NCBI GenBank assembly: GCA_036500345.1
Contig: DASYCE010000025.1
Span: 1 to 64,000, forward strand
DNA: 64,000 nt
Direction of reading: 5' to 3'
DNA from: Gemmatimonadales bacterium
GTDB lineage: Bacteria > Gemmatimonadota > Gemmatimonadetes > Gemmatimonadales > GWC2-71-9
The position numbers and the translations under genes are program-made. The number at the start of each line of letters is the position of its first letter. Position 1 is the first letter of the stretch. Under the pieces are notes generated by a model. It was not told the origin of the DNA and did no database searches. It saw nothing but the letters and a program-made list of their open reading frames with translations. Shown one piece after another: positions 1 through 8,883 of the stretch.

Positions 1-792
1 CGGGCGATCGGGTGTATCGTGGTGGATACCACCTGCGGCTCCGTGCTCAATGTCTGGAAGCGCGTCGAGAGTTATGCCCGCGACGGATTCACCTCTGTCA
101 TTCACGGCAAGCACTATCACGAAGAGACGCGGGCGACGGCGAGTCAGGTGAAGCGCTATCCGGGCGGCAAGTACCTGACGGTCTACGACATGGCCGAGGC
201 TCGGCTCGTCTGCGATCACATCGAGCACGGCGGCAGCACCGATTCGCTGGTCGCGGCACTGGGCCACGCCGCATCCGATGGATTCGATTTCGATCGTGAT
301 CTGGTGCGTGTCGGAGTCGCCAACCAGACGACAATGCTCTCCGGTGAGTCGCTGGCGATCGCGGGAGAATTCCGGAAGTCGCTGGCACAACGGTACGGGG
401 ACGACCATGTCCAGGAACACTTTCGAGCCTTTGATACCATCTGTTCGGCGACACAGGAGCGGCAGGACGCCGTGGTGAAGATGCTCGCCGAGCCGGTGGA
501 CGTGATGCTCGTCGTGGGCGGGTACAACTCGTCGAACACCTGTGCGCTGGCCGCGCTCGCGGAGCGCCACGGCGTGCGGACGTACCATATCGAGGATGCC
601 GGGAATATTCACGCCGATGACCGGTCGATCCGGTATCAACCGGTGGGATCGAAGCAAGAGGTCGTTGAAGAGGACTGGCTTCGGAACGCCGCTGTGATCG
701 GCGTGACCGCAGGTGCATCTACCCCCAACAACAAGATTGGCGAGACGGTCGCACGGGTGTGCGACACCGCCGGCGTATCCATGGACAAATAA
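1..792 (+). CDS. ispH: 4-hydroxy-3-methylbut-2-enyl diphosphate reductase, C-terminal part (5' end outside window)
   Basis: Last enzyme of the methylerythritol phosphate isoprenoid pathway. It reduces HMBPP to IPP and DMAPP using a 4Fe-4S cluster in the cytoplasm. The reading frame is already open at base 1. Visible family motifs are VDTTCGSV with a cluster cysteine, FDTICSATQERQDA with another cysteine, the GGYNSSNT substrate loop and the C-terminal TAGASTPNN. The first cluster cysteine and the N-terminus lie outside the window, so the gene is truncated by the window edge and not by mutation. The next gene follows after 75 bp that include a palindrome. Confidence 0.95.
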   Translation, partial: RAIGCIVVDTTCGSVLNVWKRVESYARDGFTSVIHGKHYHEETRATASQVKRYPGGKYLTVYDMAEARLVCDHIEHGGSTDSLVAALGHAASDGFDFDRDLVRVGVANQTTMLSGESLAIAGEFRKSLAQRYGDDHVQEHFRAFDTICSATQERQDAVVKMLAEPVDVMLVVGGYNSSNTCALAALAERHGVRTYHIEDAGNIHADDRSIRYQPVGSKQEVVEEDWLRNAAVIGVTAGASTPNNKIGETVARVCDTAGVSMDK

Positions 793-836
793 GGGGCCAG
801 TTGTACTCAAATCGGTATTGTCTTGAGGCGTGGTTG

Positions 837-864
837 TATAAACTAGGCAATAGCCTAGTTTATA
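837..864. promoter_or_regulatory. Perfect 12-bp inverted repeat, candidate operator
   Basis: The arms TATAAACTAGGC and GCCTAGTTTATA are separated by AATA. The repeat ends 3 bp before the ATG at 868. TATAAT (861-866) overlaps its right arm, so a bound regulator would cover the promoter or start site. The AT-rich palindrome in GC-rich DNA and its position suggest autoregulation by the winged-helix protein just downstream, which is inference. Confidence 0.55.
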
Positions 865-867
865 ATA

Positions 868-1515
868 ATGTCAAAGAACGCTGTGACTGGCTGGCTCCAT
901 AATCCGCTCGCTGCGGCCTTGGGTACTCAGGCAAAGATCGCCGTTCTCAGGATTCTCTGGCGGGCGAGCGTCCCAGTGCCGTTTCGGGAAGTGGTCCGGC
1001 GTTCGGGGATGGCATACGGGAGCATCGATCTCGCGCTGAATGATTTGCTCGAAATCGGCCTCGTTGAGGAAGTGGCGGGGGGGAGGGAGCGCCGGGTCTT
1101 TCTGCGCACGTCGCATCGGCTGGCTCCGACGCTGATGCAACTTCTCCAGGCCGACGGCGATTTCTACGCTGCCTTTCGGGCCGAGTTGCGTGCGGCCTTC
1201 CGTCACTCCGATCTGACGACAGTGGTCAGTGCCGCGCTCGTGGGCGGCGTGGCGCGACGGGAGGAACGGATCGGAGATCGCATCGACCTCGTGGTCATCG
1301 GATCGGACCGTACGGGCCTGGAACTGCTCCGCCCGCGCCTCGAGCAGAGCGCCAGCTCGATGTGCAATACGTTCGGTGTGGCGCTGCACGTGATTGCGTA
1401 CGACGTCGAGACGGCGCGGGCGATGTGGCGAACGCGGACCCCGGCAGCCGAGCGCAATGTCGAGGGGGCGGAGTTGATCGCCGGGGCTCCGCTGGCGGAG
1501 ATTCTCGGCGGGTAG
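868..1515 (+). CDS. Winged-helix protein with degenerate nucleotidyltransferase-like domain
   Basis: 215 residues. Residues about 20-90 look like a winged helix (AKIAVLRILW, FREVVRRSGMAYGSIDLALNDLLEIGLVEE, then a basic wing). Residues about 115-170 resemble a MNT-type nucleotidyltransferase core (ALVGGVARREERIGDRIDLVVIG). The usual G-S-x10-S-D-x-D motif is eroded: the serine after glycine and the first aspartate are missing, so catalysis is doubtful. No HEPN partner gene is adjacent, unlike MNT/HEPN toxin-antitoxin pairs. No Shine-Dalgarno is visible, so a leaderless start is possible. Probably a DNA-binding regulator controlled through the upstream palindrome. Confidence 0.55.
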   Translation: MSKNAVTGWLHNPLAAALGTQAKIAVLRILWRASVPVPFREVVRRSGMAYGSIDLALNDLLEIGLVEEVAGGRERRVFLRTSHRLAPTLMQLLQADGDFYAAFRAELRAAFRHSDLTTVVSAALVGGVARREERIGDRIDLVVIGSDRTGLELLRPRLEQSASSMCNTFGVALHVIAYDVETARAMWRTRTPAAERNVEGAELIAGAPLAEILGG

Positions 1516-1527
1516 CGGCGGCGCGCC

Positions 1528-2520
1528 CTAGGCCGCCGCGCTTGCCAGGAGCATCTGGGCAACGGCGGCGATCGTCAGCGGCGAGCATCCCTCGGTGCGG
1601 TTGTTCACGATCACGTACGCGGGAATGCGAAGGTTGATCGCCGTGTGTGCCACGGCGACCAGGTCGTTGCGGAGCTCCGGAATGACGTCACGAATGCGAT
1701 CGTACGGCGCAAATGCATCAATGGCTGCGTCGAAGGTCCGTCCCGGCTTGAGGAGCGCGCGGACGACGATGAACGGCGCAGTCATCGCATCGGGGAGGAG
1801 GAACTGCTCGCCGATCGACGGCATCCGGGTCCATGAATTGAATACATGGGCCACGCCGTGGTCGCGGAGCACGGCGAAGTACTCCGGGACGAGGAACTCG
1901 GCATTGCGGACCTCCACCGCGTACGGCACGTCGCTCGGCAGCTGTGCGAAGAAGGTGTCGAGTGCCGCGGCGAACTCGCTCCCACCCACGCCGCTGCTTC
2001 GCGCAATCGCCTGGAATTCGAAGACCAGCGGTCCGATGTGGTCGTCGAAGTGCTGTCGCATCGGATCGAGTACGTCGCGAACGAACAGTTCGGCATTGAG
2101 CCAGTCGGGGTTACGCTCGCCGTGCCGCGCCGATCGCGGGGTCGCGAAGGTGTGCGCCGTGATCTGGTTCCAGACCTTGCTGACGCATCGAAAACCGGGC
2201 GGGAGCGCCGCGCTGTAGGCGTCCAGCGTTGCCGGCGTGGGCGGGGCATAGAAGGATGAATCGATCCCGACGGTCCGGAAGAGCGGCCATCGAGCGTATT
2301 CCTCGAGTTGGCGAGCCCCCGCTCCGGTGGCGGGATACTTCCGATGGTAGATCAGCCCGCTCCATCCGGGGTACGTCCACGACGACGTCCCGAAGAGGAT
2401 TTCGGGCGGCAACGTCGTCGCGAGGGCTCGAATCTCATCGCTGGAAGGGGGAGAAGTGCCGTCGAGTGGTACGTCGGCGTGCATCGGCGATCGATCTCCG
2501 CGATGGGGGAGGTCCTGCAT
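1528..2520 (-). CDS. DUF72 family protein (YecE-like)
   Basis: About 330 residues. It carries the DUF72 hallmarks: an N-terminal GTSSWTYPGWSGLIYHRKYP segment, then VGIDSSFYAPPT and a TIM-barrel-like body with WNQITAHTF, VFEFQAI, YAVEVRNAEF and HVFNSWTRMPSI. The biochemical role of the family is not settled. I prefer the ATG at 2520; a GTG at 2544 is the alternative. It converges with the preceding gene and is divergent from the secreted protein gene at 2592. Confidence 0.85.
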   Translation of the reverse strand: MQDLPHRGDRSPMHADVPLDGTSPPSSDEIRALATTLPPEILFGTSSWTYPGWSGLIYHRKYPATGAGARQLEEYARWPLFRTVGIDSSFYAPPTPATLDAYSAALPPGFRCVSKVWNQITAHTFATPRSARHGERNPDWLNAELFVRDVLDPMRQHFDDHIGPLVFEFQAIARSSGVGGSEFAAALDTFFAQLPSDVPYAVEVRNAEFLVPEYFAVLRDHGVAHVFNSWTRMPSIGEQFLLPDAMTAPFIVVRALLKPGRTFDAAIDAFAPYDRIRDVIPELRNDLVAVAHTAINLRIPAYVIVNNRTEGCSPLTIAAVAQMLLASAAA

Positions 2521-2591
2521 GATAACTTCACACTGCTGCTTCACTCGGAATCGGACCGACCGTGCACGGAACCTTCGCAGTCTGGGCGAAG

Positions 2592-3158
2592 ATGGTGACC
2601 GCGATTCGACGCTCGCCGGGTGATCTGTTCCGGATCATCAGGGTCGTGATCGCGGCCGGTCTGGTCTGCCCTGCAATGGTTGTCGCGCAGGGGAACGACA
2701 GCGTCGCCAGCGCAACGCTGAGCGATTCGGGTGTCGTGGTGCGGTTTCCGCGCTTCATGTCGCCCGACTCGATCACCCGGGAAATGCCGGTTGCCGACCT
2801 CTTCTCGGGCTATGAGTGGCGCGTCGCGCTGCTGGGTCACGATGCCGCGCTGCTGACGGCGCTCGTGGTGCCGCCGAACGACAGCCTGCTGATCCACCGG
2901 TTCGGTTCGATCAAGGAGGTCTACATGGCCGGGGACCTTCGCAGCTGCCAGCGAACCAACGATCTGGTGATTTCGTGCAGCCGGCTGGCGAGGGGCCTGG
3001 TCCGCGACGTCGACGGATCGATCGAAATTGCCATCATCGACAGTCGCTGGCTCCTGATGGCGATGCAGCTCGACCACCCTGCTGTGCGCCTGGTCGTCAA
3101 GCGGGCGAGACAGATCCTGTGGTCGGCCGACGTCCCGCTGGTCAATCACATGCCGTAA
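2592..3158 (+). CDS. Hypothetical secreted protein
   Basis: 188 residues, no family recognised. Starting at the ATG at 2592 gives a clean Sec signal peptide: basic MVTAIRRSPGDLFRIIR, hydrophobic VVIAAGLVCPA, and cleavage near AQG. The mature part is short and mixed alpha/beta with two or three cysteines and no clear catalytic motif. An upstream ATG at 2562 would bury the signal, so it is less likely. It ends about 40 bp from the end of the convergent YceI gene. Confidence 0.5.
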   Translation: MVTAIRRSPGDLFRIIRVVIAAGLVCPAMVVAQGNDSVASATLSDSGVVVRFPRFMSPDSITREMPVADLFSGYEWRVALLGHDAALLTALVVPPNDSLLIHRFGSIKEVYMAGDLRSCQRTNDLVISCSRLARGLVRDVDGSIEIAIIDSRWLLMAMQLDHPAVRLVVKRARQILWSADVPLVNHMP

Positions 3159-3201
3159 CGGGGTCGGGAGCTTCGCCATCCGCCTGTCGTGGCTCAGCAG
3201 G

Positions 3202-3870
3202 TCAGGGCGTCGCGGACCGAACGAAATGAAAGTTGTACTGCAGCTGCACGTCATCGACGACGCTCACCACGATCATCAACCTCGGTTGTTCCATGCCGAA
3301 CTCCTCGAACTTGATGTGCGTTGACGCGGTGCCGGTGTACTCATTGCCGTTCGCGGTCATCGTCACATCCCAGGTGCTTGGTCTCGTCACGCCGTGGATG
3401 GTGAGATCACCGACCAGATGAAGCGACAAAGTGCCCGACATCGGAAGGGTCGCGGGTAGCCCGGGAAGATCGCGCACGACAATCACGGCTTTCGGAAACG
3501 AATCGGTGCGCAAGGTGTGACTCTTGATCCACCGATCGCGATTTTCCTTGTCGGTAACCAGTGTGCTCAGATCGACGGTGATGCGTGACTGTGCGGGGTC
3601 CACCTTCCCGGATGGAAGGACGGTGATTCCTCCGGTGATTGCGTGGGTCGTTCCGACGGCGTTGCTGGGAGACTGGACCGTCATCAATTGTTCGCGGACC
3701 GTAAAGCTGGCCTCGTTACCGGACGGCGCGAGCACAAACCGCTGCGCCGCCGGCACCAGCGACGCGGGCGGCGTCGATCGCGTCCGAGGCGACCGGGCGC
3801 GGGCCTGGCCATTTGCGGTCGCGCAAACTCCCAACGTCATCATCAGCGTAAGCAGTGCCCTGCCGGTCAT
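3202..3870 (-). CDS. YceI family periplasmic protein
   Basis: 222 residues. An N-terminal signal peptide (MTGRALLTLMMTLGVCATANGQA) is followed by a YceI lipocalin-like barrel: FVLAPSGNEASFTVRE, then DLSTLVTDKENRDRWIKS, FPKAVIVVRDL, GDLTIHGVTRP and a closing FEEFGMEQP segment. YceI proteins bind polyisoprenoids or other hydrophobic ligands in the periplasm. The start at 3870 has a strong ribosome site (GAGGAGAGG) and a proper signal sequence. The frame extends upstream to 3930 but without either. Confidence 0.85.
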   Translation of the reverse strand: MTGRALLTLMMTLGVCATANGQARARSPRTRSTPPASLVPAAQRFVLAPSGNEASFTVREQLMTVQSPSNAVGTTHAITGGITVLPSGKVDPAQSRITVDLSTLVTDKENRDRWIKSHTLRTDSFPKAVIVVRDLPGLPATLPMSGTLSLHLVGDLTIHGVTRPSTWDVTMTANGNEYTGTASTHIKFEEFGMEQPRLMIVVSVVDDVQLQYNFHFVRSATP

Positions 3871-3969
3871 TCTGGCCTCTCCTCGATCGTCCGACTGCGG
3901 TATGATAGCCTTATACGTCGACTGGTTCATTCAGGTTCTTGCTCACAGGCAATTGTCTTCGAGGGATCG

Positions 3970-4929
3970 ATGCTTGCCGTAACTCATCCAGCGCCGGATG
4001 TCACCGAGATCGTGACGCGCCCCGATCCGGTGCCGGGTCCGAACGACGTCGCGGTGTCGGTACATGCCTCGGGGTTGAATCGTGCCGACCTGCTGCAGCG
4101 TGCCGGACGCTACCCCGCACCTCCCGGGTGGCCCGCTGATATCCCCGGGCTTGAGTACGCCGGCACGATCGACGCGATTGGCTCGCAGGTGCGGCGCTGG
4201 TCAATTGGTGATCGCGTCATGGGACTGGTTGGCGGCGGCGGTCATGCGCAGCGCCTCACTGTGCATGAGGACGAGGCAATCACGATTCCGGATGGGATGT
4301 CGTTCACCGACGCCGCCGCGATTCCCGAGGCGTTCCTGACGGCGTGGGACGCGATGGTGATGCGGGGACGGGCCGTGGCAGGCGATCGAGTGCTGGTGCA
4401 CGCGATCGGCAGCGGTGTGGGAACGGCAGCGGCGCAACTGGGGCGGGCGCTGGCAATCACCATCATCGGCACCAGCCGCACGCCGGAGAAGTTGCAGAGG
4501 TGTGCCGAGCTCGGGATGGCGCACGGGATCCTGACCAGTGAACCGGAATGGACCGACCGCGTCGGCGGACTGGTGCAGGTCGTCGTCGATACGCTCGGCG
4601 CCCAGGCGTTCGAGGCGAACCTGTCGTTGCTCGAGCCGCAGGGCCGCCTGGTGCTGCTCGGCACCATGACCGGAGCCAAGGCGCCGAGTGCCGACCTCGG
4701 GATGATTCTTCGGCGGCGGCTGGAAGTGATCGGAACGGCGATGCGTGTCCGCGACCGGCCGGAACGGATCGAACTGGCCGCACGATTCTCCAGTAACATT
4801 CTGCCGATGTTCAGCGATGGTACGCTGCGGCCGGTGATCGACCGGGTGGTACCGATGCGCGAGATCGAAGCGGCATACCGGGCCCTCGCCGCCAATGAGA
4901 CGTTCGGGAAGATCGTGCTCCGCTGGTAG
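3970..4929 (+). CDS. NAD(P)H-quinone oxidoreductase, zinc-independent MDR family (PIG3-like)
   Basis: 319 residues. The N-terminal GroES-like fold has ASGLNRADLLQRAGRYPAPPGWPADIPGLEYAG, typical of PIG3/TP53I3-like quinone reductases. The Rossmann part has VLVHAIGSGVGTAAAQLGRA, and the C-terminus FGKIVLRW is also typical. No structural or catalytic zinc cysteines are present. The start is the ATG at 3970. The frame stays open upstream, but only there does homology-like sequence begin. It diverges from the YceI gene with a 99-bp spacer. Confidence 0.88.
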   Translation: MLAVTHPAPDVTEIVTRPDPVPGPNDVAVSVHASGLNRADLLQRAGRYPAPPGWPADIPGLEYAGTIDAIGSQVRRWSIGDRVMGLVGGGGHAQRLTVHEDEAITIPDGMSFTDAAAIPEAFLTAWDAMVMRGRAVAGDRVLVHAIGSGVGTAAAQLGRALAITIIGTSRTPEKLQRCAELGMAHGILTSEPEWTDRVGGLVQVVVDTLGAQAFEANLSLLEPQGRLVLLGTMTGAKAPSADLGMILRRRLEVIGTAMRVRDRPERIELAARFSSNILPMFSDGTLRPVIDRVVPMREIEAAYRALAANETFGKIVLRW

Positions 4930-5016
4930 CCCCTGACGCTTTGACAGCCGCATCGCTATTTCTATGGCGCGCGCCGCTCGGTGCGCGCCACCACATCATC
5001 CCTCGGAGAGCTCTTC

Positions 5017-7308
5017 GTGTTCACTGCTCGAATGAAGGGGCGCGTCGTTGCGCTATCGGCAGGGCTTGGGCTTGCGTCGATCACGGCGGCGCATGGCCAG
5101 CAAGTGAACAAGTACGGCAATCCATTCAAGCACCCCGCCAAGCCGACCACAGCAGCGATCACGGCCGAAGAGCTGCGCACCCGGCTGTACATCTTTTCCG
5201 ACGATTCGATGCGCGGCCGGCAGGTGGCGCACCTCGGCAACTACAAGGGGACTTCGTACATCGCGTCGGAACTGAAACGCTTCGGCGTCGAACCGGGCGG
5301 TGACAACGGGAGCTACTTCCAGCGCCTGCCGTATGTCATGCGGCACTTCACCAACGCATCTCTGACGGTGAACGGCGCTGCGCTCACACCCAACACGGAT
5401 TTCGTCGCAGTGCCCGGCGCGACTGCGCCGAGGGCGATCGCAAACGTCGCGGTGATCTACGGCGGAGTCGAAGGAGATACGGCGCGGGAGATCACGCCGG
5501 CACAGGCGGCGGGGAAGTTCGTCATCATGTCGCCTGGTGATGCGGGAGCGGGCGGCGGGTCCAACCGCGGCGGCGGCAACGGTGGCGCGGGTGCGATTGC
5601 GGCGCTACCCGCAGCATGCACGGCGCCGGCTGGCGGGCGCGGGGGGCGCGGCGGAGCCGCCGGCGGCGGTCGTGGTGGAGCGGGCGGTGCAGGGGCCGTG
5701 CGATTCCCGGATGCAGCTGGGATCGCCATCGTCGACCTGTCGCCCATGATCATCCGTCAGTGCGTCACTGATCCCGCAGCAACGGCAGCGGGTGGTGGCC
5801 GCGGTGGCGCCGGCGATCCAACGCTCCTTGCGGCCGCCGCTGTCGCGACGCCGAACCCGGCATTCAAGGGAGTGGCCGGAGATCTCGTCGTCACCAACGG
5901 CAATTCGATCGCGATTGTGCGCAACGGAGCCCTCGTCGCCGGAACGCTTCCGAGCGGAACGACGGCGGCGATGGTTGTCGCCAGGCATCAAGCCGATTCG
6001 GCGACGTCAGCCGACTCGGCGAGGACCGCGGTAGACCGCACTGATACACTGCGTGCCGCCGCGCGCAGCGCACTCGAAGCGAATCAGTTCATGGCGAACG
6101 CGAGCTTCCGCGGCACAGTCACGCGACTCGACAGCACGCAAGTGCTGGCTCTCGGCTGCGCCGCGGTTGGTGGAGGCCGGGGTGCGGGCGCGGGTGGTCG
6201 TGGAGGCGGGCGCGGTGCCGGTGGGCGCGGTGCGGGCGCTGCGGTGGAGACGGGCCCGCCGGCGGCGGAATTTCACATCAGCCGTGCCGCGGCCGCGAAG
6301 CTGCTTGGCGCCGACATCGGCGGCGCGCAGCCCGGCGCCACCGGTGGTATGGTCACGGCCCGTCTCGGCTGGGTGCAGGAGCCGAGTGACTGGGCGCGGA
6401 ACGTGGTCGGGATCGTCCGGGGGAGTGATCCGAAGCTTGCGGGTGAATTCGTGGCAATCGGCGCGCACAACGACCACAACGGCATTCGCGGGATGGAAGA
6501 TCACGATTCGGCCAAGGCGTATCGTGACGCGCGCATCAAGCTCGAGATGCAGGTCGTGAAGGGCGACCTTCGCTCGCTGACCGAGGCACAGTCGGCGACG
6601 ATCCATGTGAACATGGATTCGATCCGCAAGCTCTTCCCCACGCCGCGTCTGGACTCGATCCAGAACGGCGCCGATGACGACGGGTCGGGCTCGATGGGTG
6701 TGCTCGAGATCGCCGAAGCGGTGGCACTGATGCCGGTCAAGCCGAAGCGATCGATCATCTTCGTGTGGCATACCGGTGAGGAAGCCGGATTGCTCGGATC
6801 GACGTACTTCACCGCGAATCCCACCGTGCCGATTGATTCAATCGTGACGCAGATCAACATCGACATGATCGGCCGCGGCCGAGCGGAGGACATGGTTGGC
6901 GGCGGTCCGACGTACGTCGGCGCGGTGGGGTCGAAGCGCCTGTCGGCCGATCTCAATCACGAGATGCTTGCAGTAAACGCCGCGGAGCCTGCGGCGAAGA
7001 GGCTGCGCATCGACTATCGGTTCGACGATCCGACGTTGGGTCTCAGCGTCGATGGCAGGCCGGTTTCCTGGCCCGGCTACAACAACATCTATGGCCGAAG
7101 CGATCACGCAAACTACGCCAACAAGTGCATTCCGATCGTCTTCTTCTTCACCGGCCTGCATGGCGACTATCACCAGAACACCGACGAGCCGCAGTACATC
7201 GATTACCCGCACTACGCGCTGATCGACAGCTACATCCGCGACCTGCTGGTCGATGTGGCCAATCGTCCGGTACGACCAGCGCTCGACAAGGTGTGCAGTC
7301 GCAGATAG
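5017..7308 (+). CDS. Secreted M28 family zinc metallopeptidase with glycine-rich insertions
   Basis: 763 residues from GTG 5017, which has GGAGAG six bases upstream; ATG 5032 is an alternative. Either start gives a signal peptide ending near AHGQ. M28 aminopeptidase zinc ligands are visible: IGAHNDHNG, NGADDDGSGSMG, HTGEEAGLLGS, INIDMIGRG and the final GLHGDYHQNTDEP. The middle carries a PA-like domain into which two Gly/Arg/Ala low-complexity stretches are inserted (about residues 175-235 and 380-410). The enzyme probably trims peptides outside the cytoplasm. It stands alone between two hairpins. Confidence 0.88.
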   Translation: MFTARMKGRVVALSAGLGLASITAAHGQQVNKYGNPFKHPAKPTTAAITAEELRTRLYIFSDDSMRGRQVAHLGNYKGTSYIASELKRFGVEPGGDNGSYFQRLPYVMRHFTNASLTVNGAALTPNTDFVAVPGATAPRAIANVAVIYGGVEGDTAREITPAQAAGKFVIMSPGDAGAGGGSNRGGGNGGAGAIAALPAACTAPAGGRGGRGGAAGGGRGGAGGAGAVRFPDAAGIAIVDLSPMIIRQCVTDPAATAAGGGRGGAGDPTLLAAAAVATPNPAFKGVAGDLVVTNGNSIAIVRNGALVAGTLPSGTTAAMVVARHQADSATSADSARTAVDRTDTLRAAARSALEANQFMANASFRGTVTRLDSTQVLALGCAAVGGGRGAGAGGRGGGRGAGGRGAGAAVETGPPAAEFHISRAAAAKLLGADIGGAQPGATGGMVTARLGWVQEPSDWARNVVGIVRGSDPKLAGEFVAIGAHNDHNGIRGMEDHDSAKAYRDARIKLEMQVVKGDLRSLTEAQSATIHVNMDSIRKLFPTPRLDSIQNGADDDGSGSMGVLEIAEAVALMPVKPKRSIIFVWHTGEEAGLLGSTYFTANPTVPIDSIVTQINIDMIGRGRAEDMVGGGPTYVGAVGSKRLSADLNHEMLAVNAAEPAAKRLRIDYRFDDPTLGLSVDGRPVSWPGYNNIYGRSDHANYANKCIPIVFFFTGLHGDYHQNTDEPQYIDYPHYALIDSYIRDLLVDVANRPVRPALDKVCSRR

Positions 7309-7342
7309 GGGTGGTGTAGGTCGCGGCGCACGCGCCGCGAAG

Positions 7343-7387
7343 CGCCCCGGGAGCTGATCGCCACACTTGGCGACTGAGCCCGGGGCG
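7343..7387. terminator. GC-rich hairpin between convergent genes
   Basis: Perfect 9-bp arms CGCCCCGGG and CCCGGGGCG. A second hairpin (CGCGGCG...CGCCGCG) lies just before at 7322-7339. It sits between the convergent M28 and radical SAM genes. No U-tract follows on either strand, so its use as an intrinsic terminator is uncertain. Confidence 0.4.
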
Positions 7388-7389
7388 TT

Positions 7390-8457
7390 CTACGTCTGTG
7401 CCGACGACATGCGAGCGGTCTGATCACGCACCGCCGTCCAGAGATCGAGCTGGTCCGGCGGACGCCGGGTTCGCGAGAAGTTCCGCTTTTCGCGACTTCC
7501 TTCTTCGGGAACGATGCCCAGTTCGGTTTGCAGGTCGACGAGCCGCCGATGCAGCGCGTCGGCGTACGACCGCGCGACCCAGTGTCGATCGCCGTAGTGA
7601 CGTTGATAGCGAGCGGCGAGGTCGGGGCGCTCGCGGAGGAGCCACGGAATGAGCGTGGCACGGGTCGCCGGCCCCATCCTGAGCGGTGACCCCGCGACCC
7701 ACGCGGCGCCGGCGTCCTTCGCGGCAACGATCAGCGCGCGGAGTGCCGCGCGATCATCGGTGATCCCTGGAAGGATGGGTGCGATCAGCAATCCCACGCG
7801 AACGCCCGCGGCGACGAGCGTCCGCATGGCGCGCAACCGTGCGTGCGGCGCTGGTGTGCGAGGTTCGAGGCGGCGAAGGAGCGGCGCATCGATCGAACCG
7901 AGCGACAGCGATACCGTGACCTTGTGACGTTCGGAGAGTTGCGCGAGGAGCGCGGCGTCGCGGGCGATCAGCGGTGACTTGGTGATCACGCCGAGACGAA
8001 GATCGTGGTACTGGAGCAGCACTTCGAGGAGCGATCGGGTGATGCGGAAGATGCGTTCGGCAGGTTGATAGGGGTCGGTGGCAGTGCCGATCACGAGCGG
8101 ATCGCCCCTCAAGCGCGATGGGTGTAGTGTCGTGGCGAGGAGCGCTGCGGCGTTCTGCTTCACGAGGATTCGTCGTTCGAACGCCGTGGCGGGGGGAAGT
8201 GCGGAGATTTCCCGGACTACCTCGGCAGCGTCATCGCGCTGCGTCGCACGCTCGACCGTCCATCGGTGGGTGTCGCGGGCGTAGCAATAGGCGCAACCGA
8301 ACTCGCATCCGATGTAGGGGTTCACCGAGGCGAAGATCATCTGCGTCGCGGCTGACGCGTTGACGATCGATTTCGCCTCGATCCCGATGAAGCTGGTGCC
8401 CCGCTGGCGGCGATCGAGCTCCGGCCAGATCGTCATCCGCAGCGAGCCCATCCACAT
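7390..8457 (-). CDS. Radical SAM protein, PA0069/Rv2578c type
   Basis: About 355 residues. The radical SAM cluster motif is GCEFGCAYCYARDTHRW (Cys-x3-Cys-x2-Cys) following ASVNPYIG, which is the hallmark of the PA0069/Rv2578c subgroup related to spore photoproduct lyase-like proteins. Later segments include ILVKQNAAALLATTL, GTATDPYQPAE and VTVSLGSID. The substrate is unknown. The start is uncertain: ATG 8457, 8451 and 8436 are all plausible, and an upstream TTG at 8505 is not. Confidence 0.82.
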   Translation of the reverse strand: MWMGSLRMTIWPELDRRQRGTSFIGIEAKSIVNASAATQMIFASVNPYIGCEFGCAYCYARDTHRWTVERATQRDDAAEVVREISALPPATAFERRILVKQNAAALLATTLHPSRLRGDPLVIGTATDPYQPAERIFRITRSLLEVLLQYHDLRLGVITKSPLIARDAALLAQLSERHKVTVSLSLGSIDAPLLRRLEPRTPAPHARLRAMRTLVAAGVRVGLLIAPILPGITDDRAALRALIVAAKDAGAAWVAGSPLRMGPATRATLIPWLLRERPDLAARYQRHYGDRHWVARSYADALHRRLVDLQTELGIVPEEGSREKRNFSRTRRPPDQLDLWTAVRDQTARMSSAQT

Positions 8458-8883
8458 GCGGGACGGGAAACGCAGCCCGACGTGTGCGCGAGTGCGGAGC
8501 CGCAATCGGGACAGTTTGCCGCGACCGGCACTTTCGGTACCGATTCGGTCGATATCACGTTAGAACTGATGCGAATGTTGGACTCATGCGGCGTTTCCAT
8601 ATACCGGTGTCTCCTGCTCGCGCCGCAACATAACCGAATAAATGCCGAACAAAAGTGAGGCGCAATCTGGGGGACTCACAGGAGGGTCAGGCACTGGGAG
8701 TCCCTGTCCCAGCCAAATAGATGTAAGTCCAAGTCAGCATTGTGTTTCAGTCTGTACGCGCTTCTCATTTCTTCGGAGATTTGTTAGCTTCTGCCGCACC
8801 GCAAAGCTGTCGGGATGCTGACACGAACGATGGCTCTGCGAATTCCCCCTGTCACATCCTGCTGCTTTTCGGAAGGCACATCG
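8458..8883 (+). promoter_or_regulatory. Leader of the TonB receptor gene with a nested hairpin
   Basis: 426 bp without a gene I can support. The notable part is 8671-8712. GGGACTC (8671-8677) pairs with GAGTCCC (8698-8704), or alternatively CTGGGA (8694-8699) pairs with TCCCAG (8707-8712). The two hairpins are mutually exclusive because they share bases. It has no recognisable cobalamin-riboswitch core. A ribosome site (GGAAGG) lies about 8 bases before the ATG at 8884. Confidence 0.35.

Noticed and set aside
8650-8720. Cobalamin riboswitch before the TonB receptor
   Set aside because: GGCACTGG looks slightly like a B12 box, but the surrounding core elements are missing.
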